This document shows, one piece after another, positions 10,361-23,300 of a stretch of 64,000 bases of DNA; positions within the stretch are counted from its first letter, which is position 1, and each line of letters opens with the position of its first letter. The notes beneath the pieces were generated by a model. The model was not told the DNA's origin. It did no database searches and worked only from the letters and a program-made list of their open reading frames with translations. The translations under genes and the position numbers were made by a program. The DNA comes from Branchiostoma floridae. Taxonomy: Eukaryota > Chordata > Leptocardii > Amphioxiformes > Branchiostomatidae. The stretch covers positions 27,857,954 to 27,921,953 of the forward strand of contig NC_049982.1 of assembly GCF_000003815.2 (NCBI RefSeq), written 5' to 3'.

Positions 10361-13300
10361 CTGACAAAGAGCAGGAAATGGGAGAAAATTGTTTTGGAGA
10401 TGCCATACCGTGGCATACGGGAAAATCGGACACCTTCGGGCCATGTAGACACCTTACAATGATACTGACATGCATTTAGTACTGTTAAGTTACTTCTGTT
10501 TATTGTTAATTCTGAAAGAGCAGCTGTAGGATAGCGTCTTTTCGAGTCACTAATCCACTCAAATAAAAAAGGCACATTCTTGTATATAAAAGCGTTAAGT
10601 TTGAAAACAAAAGCTTCTTGGTGTTTACATACATGTTTCTCCAGAACCTTGCTTCTGTGTCAATACAATTAGTAGCTCAACCAATGATAGCATGCCAATT
10701 TGCGGTTCGACCAATCGAGAGAGTGACTGCACGCCCGTCACATATTTGCATTCTCATGCAACGAAAACACAAGAATGCAAATATGTGACGGACACGCAGC
10801 CACTCTCTCATTGGTCAAACCACTAATTACTACACTATCATTGGTTGAACAGTTAATTGTTGTAGCTATGTCGCACCTGGCGGCGGGACTTCATCTTGGC
10901 TCGCTGACTCCGGCAGTCTCTGCTCTCCGTGAGCGGCACGTCGTACAGTTTGCGGCATATGCTGATGTATAGGCCGCACAGCAGACCCAGGGGAAACACC
11001 AGAAACAGGAGGGTGATGGTTGTGAAGTAGGCCACAGCCGAGGTGGTGTGGGCGATGGACAGACAGCCGTAAGCCAGGTATGTCGGGGAACACTCGTTCG
11101 GATCGTGGAACTCTTCCACCTGTAGGATAGACCGACAATGCCCTTTCACAGAGACCAGAACGCACGTCTGGACATTGTTATGCAAATTAAAACAATGGTC
11201 TAGACAAGGACTGTTTTCTTTCACGGGTGCATTACGTTTGACACACGCGTATTATCTAGGACTTGAGGACTGTCTCTGCACATGCGTTTAAATCTCATTG
11301 AGAGGCTTATAAACATGATCCAACTGCGGCTGCGTAAAATTACTAATGAACTACCTATCGCTACCTACCTACCGAACGGGCTTTATTTATTTCTTAGGGC
11401 CCTTCACCTTTAACCTGCACCTACGCAGTTTGGTCTGTGAACATGCTCTTAGGATGGGTTCATTCATGAAAATGAGAATTCTCATTTCATATTGACAGGC
11501 TTCTCTAGTCTTTACCAGCCAAGTATGAATTTAGATGCGTATTTAGAATAACAAACAACCCATCTGGGCGTCCAAAAGTAAGGTCATTGACCTCACCGTG
11601 CATATCAGTTTTCTATGGACTGTACCACACAACTTTCAGTACGGTGGTGTCGGTCAAAATACTGCATTACCTGATATTGCAGCAAAAACTATCCACATAC
11701 CAAATTGATACAAAGGGATATTGAGTTATACTGGTGCGAACACACAGACCATCTTCCTACGCAGGGACATCCAACAGAGAAAACGCCGGTCTTGATGTAC
11801 CCTGCTTCCTCACCCGCCACTTTTTAGTTCCTGACAGCCCTGCTTATAAATATTCATGAGCTTAACCTTATATATTGCGAGATCCCTTTCGAAAGGCCTA
11901 TTGTTTAATTGGCTGACAGTTGGTTTGTGGTGACACCTACAGTAACTAAGCGTGACGGTTGAGAAAGCAGGGTACATCCAGTCATGAGGTTTCGCCGTTG
12001 GTTGTCCCTGCGTAGGAGGATGACACAGACACGACCAAACACAATACACCCTTCTCAGGCGATGAAACGCCTTCCCGGACGTAAATAAGACAACTTACTT
12101 TGAAGACAGTGATGGTGAAGACCGGGCTACAGAGGAGGAGACACAGCAGCCAGATCAGCGCGATGGCGATGAAGGTCCGGCGGCGGGTCAGGACGTACAT
12201 GGCCTGGAGCGGGCGGCAGATGGCGAAGTACCGCTCCACGCTGATGGCGGCGATGGTGAGGATAGAGGCCTGGAACACCACCAACTCCACATACGGAAAC
12301 AGGTAGCCTGTGGGGAACAAAATAATTTTTTATTGCTTTCGACAAGAGTAGTACGTTTTCGGTTGAGCAGCTGTGGTTGTGGGTGTAAATGTAAGTCAAT
12401 CAACAAATCCTGAGAAGCTTGGATTTGGTTTTCATGATATTTCGTATTTGAAAGCGGTAACGAAAAGGAAAGTCAAGTTCGAATGTGATTGCAATTGAAT
12501 AGCATGTTCCATCAGTACTGCAGCGGGCCGATTGTAGCCTCTACCAGGCTTCGTGGTTTGGTGGTCTTATTGTAGAAATTGGTCAAATAAGAGTAAATAG
12601 TACGCTAGGGGAGTCAGCCGGCCGAGTAGGGACATTCTCCAAACCACACGTGGTTTGAAAAATGACTCCCCTAGCGTACGGTGACTCTATTTGTCCAATT
12701 TCGACAATTAGACCATCAAACCACGGAGCCTGGTAGAGGCTAGGCCGATTGTGCGTGTCCATTTGTTTGCGGAATGCAGAACTCCAGACGTTGCGGATGG
12801 TTTTGCATGATATTTGGCGTATATGTAGAGGTTGAATATTTAATTGCTTGCCAGACTGCACCAACTTGCGCAACGGCTTAATTGCAAATAGAAAAAAAAT
12901 CAACAGTTGGCAAAATGATGGAGACCATACTTTCATCAATGAATATCTATATTTGCATAATAAATAACATGCTGAGCGCGGCCATTTAACATGACCCATG
13001 TGGCCTTCGTACACAAAGGTGTAGCGCGTGTCAAGCGGGTTCACACGCGAGTATGTATTCAAATCCGTGTGAGTTCCGTATGGACTTCTACGGCCTCTAC
13101 CAGGCTCCGCGGGTCACTGCAAAAATAGTAGAAATTGAACAAATATATGTAGATATGCGCAACATGCCAAACGTGTTAGCTGACCGAAGAGTGTGGTTTG
13201 CGACCAACCTAACTCCACTGGCATGTTATTTCTCTATATTTGTCCAATAACTACTATTTTTCCAGCGAAACATTTTTCTTGAAAAGAATGGTAGAGGCTG

Positions 13301-16300
13301 AAAAAAAATTCCATACGGATTTGAATATTTACGCTCGTGTGAACCCACCTTAACATTGGACGCATACGTAAAGTTGAAGCAATTTCCATGCGCACGTACG
13401 AGGGATCTCTACTTTACGGAACTCTGGTGAGCCTTGTGGGCAGGAATTAGAAACCATGACCCTGAACAACAAAACACCTGCGATGCATAGCATACACTTT
13501 GCGGCAACATGTCCTTCAATTATAGCGACACTAATGCCTGATTTATACTTTGTGGCAGCGTGCACTATGAATAGCTATGTGCGCACGGCATGGATTACCA
13601 AACCCGTCTGGACTGTATTTCCTATAGATTTACCTTGACTAAGAGATTATGGTGACTGAAAACATTATTACCTTCTTGAAATTGGAGTTACTGTAGAATG
13701 AAAGTAAAAGTGATACCAATCAAGCTGATTTCTGAAGAGGTATCATCATAGTCTTCCAATGTTCGTGACAGAGAAAACAATCATAGTAAGGTTTTTATAG
13801 TGTCACTGACGAAAATTAATGGATGCTAGTTGAAACGTCTGGCCGTTTCCAAAATCATATCCAGTTGCTTGAGTATCTGCTTTTTTTGTGTATCTTATTA
13901 CCTAGATGGCTAAACCTCACCGACGTACTTTGTTAAGTCTTTACAACTTAATGAACTTTATGTCTGGGTTGAGGAAAAACATTTAAAACTAGAATTCCAC
14001 GAACACATACCTTTGCCAAATAAACCAGGTTTGTTATGTAGAATGATGTCTGTAGACATAAATGTGTTACTCATTACATCTTATTTTATATGCCCGGAGT
14101 TGGTTCATAACATTTCGCCATTGCTTATACAAATTAGATCCCTATTTACATAATGATATTAAATTGTATCAAGCATTACTTAAGCTATCAGCATACCAAA
14201 AATCATGATGATCCTTTCATTCCTTCTTGACTTATTCTCTTTCAAAATAGGAAACTAAACCGGCTCCTGCAGTTCAAGAAAAGACGTTACCGGACCCAAA
14301 CATACACCTCTTACTCTCTGCCATCTTTCTCAGTTCCATATGTGTCAAGTTTGAAAGTCCTATCAAGGAATGCAGTGGATTGATCAACTTTCCGCATTAA
14401 TTATGAAAATTGTTAATTTATATAATTAGTATCTCATTATGTAAGTTTTTACTTAGGATATCTACATACCAAAAATCATGACGATCCGTCAACATGTTCA
14501 TATTTTGCCATTAATTATGCAAATGAGATCATCATCTGCATAATTAATATGTATAGATATTTCTTTCTTTCTCAGCTACAAACGTGACAAGTTTGAAAGT
14601 CCTATAAAGGAATGCAGTGGATTTACAAACATTCCTCATTAATTATGCAAAATAGCTGTCGATTTGCATGATTAGAATTCCATCATGTAAGTCTTCCCTT
14701 TGGCTATCTACTAGTACATACCAAAATTCATGACGATCCGTCAACACGTTTATATTTTCTCATTAATTATGCAAATGAGGTCGTCATTTGCATAATTAAT
14801 ATGGATTGATTTTTCTCTCTTTCTCATCTATATATGTGACAAGTTTGAAAGTCCTATCATGAAATGCGGCGGATTTATAAACTTTCCTCATTAATTATGC
14901 AAATTAGTTGCTGATTTACATAATTAGTATTTCATAATGTACATTGTTACTTGGGCTATCTACATACCAAAAATCGTCCTCGAGTTATTCTCGTCCAAAG
15001 TTTGAAAGGAAATCGGCGACTGCAGTTCCAAACAAGCCGCTAGGGGGTCCAAACTTCTAGTACTTACTCTCTGCCCCAAGGGCTATCTACCACTCAAAAA
15101 TTATAACCACAGCATGTCCAGAACACGAGATATAAAAAATTGAGGTTCTGCTGCAGTACCTTAGCAAGCTGCTAGGGGGCCCATTATCGAACTTGACCTT
15201 CGTTTTCCCGACACCTATCCACCTACCAAATATCATCGGGATCCATCCAAGGCTTCTTGAGTTATGCTGTTAACACACACACAGACAGACAGACTCACAA
15301 GCCTAAAACGTAACCTTAGCCATTCTGGCAAAGGTAATGATCCATGTAGTCTCCATGATCATAACGCAAAGGTAATGCATCTAACGCCTATCGTTAGATG
15401 CGGCCTGTACATGGTTCTATGCCATATGGGCCCCCTTAGGTGCCATAGGATCTAATTTATGAGCACAATTTGAGGGACATTTTCTTTCAAAAGTGGTGTT
15501 GTTACCCTCTACTTGACCCTGTTAACAGCACTACAGATATTGTTGGCGTTAATGGTTCTTATGTGTGATTTATGAACCCTCATCCGACCGTATGGGGTCA
15601 TTTTTGACCCCAGGCGTATATTTTAATCTGCCATAGCAACATTTTTCATCAGAGAAAAAATTCCTTCAATGAATTTGTTTGTATACATGTCTTACAACAT
15701 CTACCAATTTTTCGCTGAGTTTTGCCCATTATTGTATAAGCTATACTTGAAAGTTTGTGTCTTGTTCGGTGGGGTCAAAAATGACCCCAGCCAATTATGA
15801 ATCATTAATTACATAAATATCAAGATATTTCAATAAAATAACAGGCATTCCTCGTTATTGCTATTGCAGCAACAGGTTATAGTTGCTTAGATTAAGTAAA
15901 CACCGAATATTTTGAAAGAAATTTAGTATTTTACTGTAAAACATAGTTTTTCGACATTCTGCATAAATTATGATAATACGCACTAATTACCTATGCTAAT
16001 GAAAGTGAAAATGTTTCTAATTTCTAAAAAAGACAATATATGGACAGAATGTGCAGAAGGAACCTACAAGAAAGATCTTTGCGGGAAAATAGACAAGAGT
16101 TATTGTATGTATGTGTTTAGATGGCGGAATATGGTGCATAATTAAGTAATAAATTCGTTACTTTTCACAAATATTGTATTTTTTCTTGTTAAATAACATT
16201 ATTATGCTATCAGCATTATTGCATCATCACAATTATTGTTTAGAAATTGATAAAACAAAACATTGTTTAAGTAAGTTTAGTATGGTAGATTTTCAGAGCA

Positions 16301-18079
16301 AATGTGGGTTTTCCTCATTTTCTGCATAAGTTATGATAATGAGTAATAACTACTGACACCAAAACTTGTCAAAATATTTTTCATAGGTTAGTGAAACAGT
16401 AAATACATAGAAATGACAAAATAAGCCAGCAAAAATATGTCTATGAGCAAAACAAAATGGGGTCAAAAATGACCCCATACGGTCAGATTCGTCGTAAAAA
16501 TGTAACGGTTTATGATTGTTAAATCTGGAACGAACTTAGTGGGAGAAAACTGCACCTAAACAGCACTAAAACGCCAGTGATTGACAGCATCACAACGCAA
16601 CAGCGCACACACACACATAAATACACGAGAAGTTTAATAATATGCAAATCGGAAATCAATTACAAGCACTGAAACCACTTCCAGAATTCATATAGTCTTT
16701 CAGTAAACAAATTCCATAGCCTTACCAACGTCCGTTAATACGTAACGTTAGATATACAAAATATAAATTTATAAAGAAAACATTTGACGGCCATCTCATT
16801 GGTCGAGCAGCTAATTGCCTTACCCTCATTGGTTGAACGTTACTGCTAATTGTGATTGACAGTCAGGATATGTTGGTCTCGTTGATAGACAAACTACTTT
16901 GAAATAGAAACATTTGACGGACCCTCATTGGTCAAACCAATAATTACCTTATTGTCATTGGTTGAACAGCTAGTTGTGATGTACAGTCAGGATATGTTGG
17001 TCTCGTTGATAGACAATCTACTTTGGAATGGAAACATTTGACGGACATCTCATTGGTCGAATCAATAATTACCTTATTGTCATTGGTTGAACAGCTAATT
17101 GTGATGGACAGTCGGGATATGGCGGTCTCGTTGATAGACAAACTACTTTGAAATGGAAACATTTGACTGCCATCTAATTGGTCGAACCGCTAATTGCATT
17201 ACCCTCATTAGTTCAACCGCTAATTGTGATGGACAGTCAGGATATGTCTGTCCCATAGATAGACAAACGTCACAGAGACTGACAAATATTTCTCCCTGTT
17301 GGCTCATGGGCGCTGTCGGCACCGAAATAAAGATGTTGACTTATAGAGATCTGCTTTGAGACTGATTATATTAGCTAACCAGCATTGACGCACTTGCTTC
17401 TCTACTAAGTTTGGTAATTTGTTTAACTACGCTCTTGGGGACAGGACAATCTCTCATGGCGGGCTCTTCACCCATTGCTTTGATTTGTGTACCATTTCTG
17501 TTGCACCAGATGGTCGTTACTACAGCTTTGCCCGCCTGAGCCCTCATCTTAGAACGTTTCCGTGGATGTGACAACCGTGGTAACGATTTCTTAGAAGGGA
17601 CTACCATTTTTAACCCTAATCTATAAAGACCGGCGGAGGGGCCTTTGAGGCCTGCGCCAACTTTCATCTCGCATAACGCCAGAACGGCTTACGCTAAAGC
17701 CACCAAATTTATTGAGTTGTGCTTAAAATTTAGTTTGCGACAATTTCAATTCAATATTTTTCGTGTTGCCATGGCAATCGTTTGTTGACTGGCATTTTTA
17801 TACTGAAAACGTGGTACAAATGACTATAAGCTCTACTCTACTTCGCTTTTATTATTTTCTTGTCCCGGTAAGCCCCCCAAACACCTGCCGGTATAGTGTG
17901 TCGATTTTCTAACCGACGAGACTCGGTCCACTGATCTTTTTTCAGATCTACTTTTTTTCGGACCCGTCCCAAAAGAAGAAGAATTTTTTTTTTGTACCCG
18001 TAATATGTACTGGTACTAACACCTAATTATATTTCAGCCATGCCATAGGTATGGTGAAATATATTGTATTCGTAATGTT

Positions 18080-18114
<35 letters not shown>

Positions 18115-20324
18115 CCTGTCAAATCTTCAGAACACGGTATCTCCCTTGTTCCTCAACCGAATGACTTGAAATTTGGCACAAGGGTAGAGTGGGCCAATAC
18201 CCTCGGACGATTTTTCATTTTTTCCATATCTGTCTCTTAAATGATTTTATTAAAGGTTTTTTGGTCATCTTAAGACCAAAACTGTATATTTGGGCCCCCT
18301 GTACCCTGGTATTATAACCGAATGAGCTGAAATTTGGTACAGATGTGCCTTGATAAGTCCCCCATATAGATTCAGTATCAGTTTTGGTGTACAGTATAAC
18401 GAAATACTTATTTTTGCCATTTTTTGGTCATTTTTTTACCAAAAAAAGGACACTTTTGGCTCCTGTACCTTGGTTTTAGAACCGGATGACCTGAAATTTA
18501 GTCTAGGAGTGCCCTAGACATATGCGCACATGGATTCAATAACACTTGAGGCATACGGTACAATAAAATGCTCAATTTTGCGATTATTTGGCCATTTTAT
18601 GACCAAAAAGTACACTTTTGGCTCTTGTGCTCTGGTTTTAAAACCAAATGACCTAAATTTTGGTAAAAGGGTGCACTAGATATTTATTCAAATGACACAT
18701 GTATAATTTTTGTCATATACTACGTCAAAATGATATATTTGGGGATTTTTTTGTCATTTTCCAATAGCCAGAGGGGTCAATGACCTTAAGGTCGTTGACC
18801 CCAAAGCTGCAGATTGGACCTATTGGCATATATGTCTATTTAATCTAATTAGATAGGTAACCAATCACTTAGCCTGAATCTATATCCTAAAGAGGGGGGG
18901 TGGCAGCCAATCAGCGAGCCCGGTGTTATCTGGAAGAGTCCATTCTTACACGGAGGGGTTCATTTTTTTTTAAATTCATCATTGGACTGGTGAAGTCTTT
19001 CAGTGGATGCATTTTTGGACAGGTCTATTTTGCAATTTTACAGAACGTGTGCTGGAAGAGTCTATTCTCGCACGGAGGGGGGATTTTTCAAAATTGATAT
19101 TTTGGACTTTGGTGACTTCTAGTTTGTCAAAGTCTTTCAGTAGGGTTATTTTTGGACTGGTCTAATTTGCAATTTTACATGGGTGTTCTGGAAGAGTCCA
19201 TTCTTGAACGGGGGAATTTTGTAAGACTCATTTTTGGGTTAAACCGTCATTAGGCCACACCAATTTAATTTCTTGGTTCACGGATTTTTTCATAAAAAAT
19301 ATGGAGCGAGAGGGCGAAATAAAAATAAAAATAAAAATTGTAAAATGGTTGGGGTAAAGGTAACGGCTAATCCAAAACATAAAGAAAAAAAGTTTTCAGC
19401 TTGAAAAAAGTACAAAAACACTATTATTGTACAGTGCCCACACTTTAAGGAGCTTATAATATAAAGGCCAATTTGCTACACAAGAAAGTTGGTGAATGGT
19501 TTCATTAATGGTGAAAATTTGCTGAGTGGTAATTTTTATTTTTATTTTATTTTCCAAAAAATAGGAGCGAGCGAATCCGTGAACCAAGAAATTAAATTGG
19601 TGTGGCCTTAGTAAAAGTGATTTTTCAAATGGGTGATTTTGAAATAGCCTATTGTTGCATGGGGAGGGAGATGGCTAAAATATGCTGTATTTGCTCTCAA
19701 GCAAATGTCGGCCTTTCTAGTTGTTAGTATAACATGCTATCTATCTTTAACCATATATTCAACTTTCCTGGCAACTGAGTGGGCAAATTGTTTTTCGCTC
19801 GCTTGCATCAGTTTTGGAGTTCCCAGAGGATGTCAAGCATATAAATTATAATCAAATCAAATCTTATAAAGATTCGAATAACGCCTACAGAAAGGGGGTT
19901 ACAAAATGCAGACCCTCTTTTGAAAGTGGCACGTGCACGAGCTTTCGCCAGATTCGCATCTGTGAGCTTTTATGAAAGCTGAGCTTTCCTGCAAGAGGTC
20001 ATAGCTACAACACAAAGCATAAATTCAACCTGACGTTAATAGGGGTTGCGTGAGCAGAGCTAAGCTGTTGGCGAGTGTTCTGATTGTGGGGATTACTCAT
20101 TCAAATCCCCGGATTGAATAGTGTCTGGGTAATTTGAATTTTGGTAGCCTGACCTTATCAAACCTTTCCGCTTGGGTTATGTTGAGTGGCAAATACGGGC
20201 TAACGTTCTGTGTATTGGCTCTGGTTTCTAGTAATTCCATTAAAAAGCAACCAGTCATAGCATGCTAATTAATAGGGTATTGGTACCGGTACAGGGAATT
20301 CTGGTCCAGGTACGGTCCATTTCC

Positions 20325-20381
<57 letters not shown>

Positions 20382-23300
20382 ATATATACACACACACACA
20401 CGGACATGAACAAACAAACAAACGAACACACGTCCACGGCCTTACTAGCCCACAAAGCCTCCTTCCTTAGTCCTCCAGCAAGACAAATAAAACTGAGTTA
20501 TTTTTTTTTCTAATCCATCATTGACACGGCGTGCAAAATTCGCACACACTATTAATGACAGCATTTTCTACGTGTCAGACATGCCAACGCGGCATTTCAT
20601 GCTGAAAATAAGAACATTTGAGGACTGCCTGTAATCGGCGTGAGATAAGCTTCTTATATTAGATCACTCACACTTATCACTTCTCCGCAGTTGGCAATTG
20701 TATAGTTGAATCATCGTGAGACCTTTTAAAAAGCACGACCCGATTGCTCCTTAACATTCTGTCCACCCATCGTATCTTAATGGAAATCGTGGTTGTAAAT
20801 GGACTTCTTCCTGATATTCGTATTTCAAACTATACAAAATCCGTAATGTTTAAAGATTGATCGTATGTAGTCAGCACTCGCGCTGTGGTGAATATAAGAA
20901 AGTTAGTGCACTCTACCCTACTCTATTCCAAAGTGCACTACGTATACCGATCTACTCTACTCTACTCTAAACTACTCTGCTCTATTCTACACTACTCTAC
21001 TTTGTTCTGATCTAATCTGCTCCGACCAACTTTACACCTCTAGCTCTCTGCTCTGCTCTACTCTGCTCTACTCTACCCTTCACTACTGTAAACTACTTTA
21101 CTCTGCTGTACTCTACTCTACTCTACTCTACTCTACTCTACTCTACTCTACTCTACTCTACTCTACTCTACTCTACTCTACTCTACTCTACTCTACTCTA
21201 CTCTACTCTACTCTACTCTTACTCTATTGCACGCTATGCTACACTAAGCTACTCTACTCTACTCTCTACTCTATATCTACACCACTCTACGTCACTTTAC
21301 GCCAACTCTATTCTACTCCACTTTTAGGGGCATCTACTCTGAACGAAAAATATGTTGCGTCCACAAATTGTGTTGCGTGATTTTAAGCGTTTTGGAGCTG
21401 GCTGCTACCAGTTAGCGTAACGTGAGGCTCACACGCTTTCGGTTCCAATTTCACGGCATTTTGAAATAACCGCAGTATAATCTCCCAACCAGCAAATTCA
21501 TTATCAATATTCTTTATGGCTAACATCACTATCTTTTGTTATACAGTATCACGCTGTCGGGGCTGATTGAGGAATAATTCTAACACGCAAAAATCATTCA
21601 CTCTCCTAAAGTCACCAATCGGAGCTCCGTTTTTCTAATCACATTGAAAATCAGTCCAATATGAGCTCTGGATTCCCTGTCACTCATACCTGCCACTATG
21701 TAAATCAATTGTCAGAGCCTATAACACTATGGAAACAGACAGTTGACAGTGTGATTAGATAGGTTCTTGTACTAAGCACAGTCACATATATATGCATAAA
21801 TCAACAGGGCTAGGAAGTTTCCAATTCATTTTTCACCATTTTTAAACATTCCTTTTACTATAAAAATCATTGCCTGTACTTAATGTTCCGGTCATTGACA
21901 ATTTTTTTTAAAACGTCCAGTCAAGTTTTAGCTGACTTAGTGTACGTGGATACAGTCCATACTATTAACTCATTGCTGCATATTATGTGATTTGTAGACA
22001 ACATTTCACCTTGATCAAGGTTAGTCATCTAGGTAATAAGATACGCCAAATGGCAGTTACCCATGGCAAGCAACTGGATATGATTTTAGAAAGCAAGGGA
22101 AATGTCCGTTATCAAAATACCCTGTCAACTGATGCATATCAAAATACATGTAATGGAGAGCCAGATACTGGCATTCAGCACAATAAGGTTATCTGATAAT
22201 TGTTAATGTACCCCCTTGCAATCTAATTTCCTTGAAAGTTATTTTCTGATACAAGTTTAGAGTGTCATGATCTCGTCCAAGAACTTTATAGGTCATAACA
22301 ACTCACCCCACACATACAGCATCTCGATATGTTGCGTGTCCAAATTTCAAGTGTAATCTAAACAATTTCTTGATGGTAGGTATAGGGTGTGTTGCACAAA
22401 GATTTGCATTCTGATCATATAAGTTCTGGATCATATTCCCTAGACGGATCCAGTTTTGTGCTTTGGGAAAGAAACAGGAAGTAAGATGACCTCGCCTGGA
22501 CCTTCGGCCTAACTCTCTGTCAGCGTTCACGACATGTTAATGTTAAACCGCATGTGAAGGGTGGCAACCTGACCTCAACTTTGACCTCCACTTCCTGTCT
22601 GTCTGTGGTTACCACCATTCACTTACTGCCATTCTAATTTAGACAGACACACAAGAAAACAGAGCTTTAGACACAACGAAAACAAAACGGAGAACATGAT
22701 AAGTAGATTCATAGTTTCAAACGCGTATGCGCATCGACATGCATTGTTGGTAATATGTCAAAGGTGAAGCCCCCCCCCCGGGAGACATAATTAAATTAAG
22801 CATCTATTGACATGTATTACGCATGGCTACACAGAAACAGTTAGCAAGCTAGGGGCCTTTGTCTTTAACATATTACCCTTAGTAGGTTGTCTGCGTGGAA
22901 AACGGCAGGGGCTTTGGAATCAGAATCAGTAGGTCCTGATCGATGAGTTCAATACTCGCCATGCTCCTGCCCCCATGACGGCGGAGTGGCGCCCACCGAG
23001 TCTCACGGCTAATCTGTTTTTTAAAAGGTGCCAAAAACACCTACGGGTTTGGTGCTGCCTCTGTGTCAACATCTGCACACTTGCCACTAACACCCGTTAA
23101 TTTTTTATTACCCATAGTGCATACCCATACGCACTTGGAAACATGTATATATATCTTCTCTTATACAGTGCATTGACTGATATGTACTATAAAGATGCAA
23201 TAACTCACACATGGTCTCGCCCAGGTACCAGGGGTAGACTATCCATGTGTCCATCAGTCCCACAGGCACACATATCAACAGGAACAGCAGGTCCGCCAAG

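Larger units (their letters stand above)
12308..23208 (-). other. GPCR intron 1 (10.9 kb)
   Basis: Bounded by GTGAGT and CCCCACAG. It hosts the elements listed separately between 12535 and 21320. Nothing recognisable remains in 13347-14189, 17270-18078, 19608-20320 and 21330-22440. Confidence 0.7.

Noticed and set aside
15264-15300. CRISPR-like short repeats
   Set aside because: ACAG and AC microsatellite steps at the end of a dispersed repeat; no spacer pattern, and this is a eukaryotic genome.
20255-20513. Cys/Val- and Thr/His-rich frames
   Set aside because: Translation of the (CA)n microsatellite.
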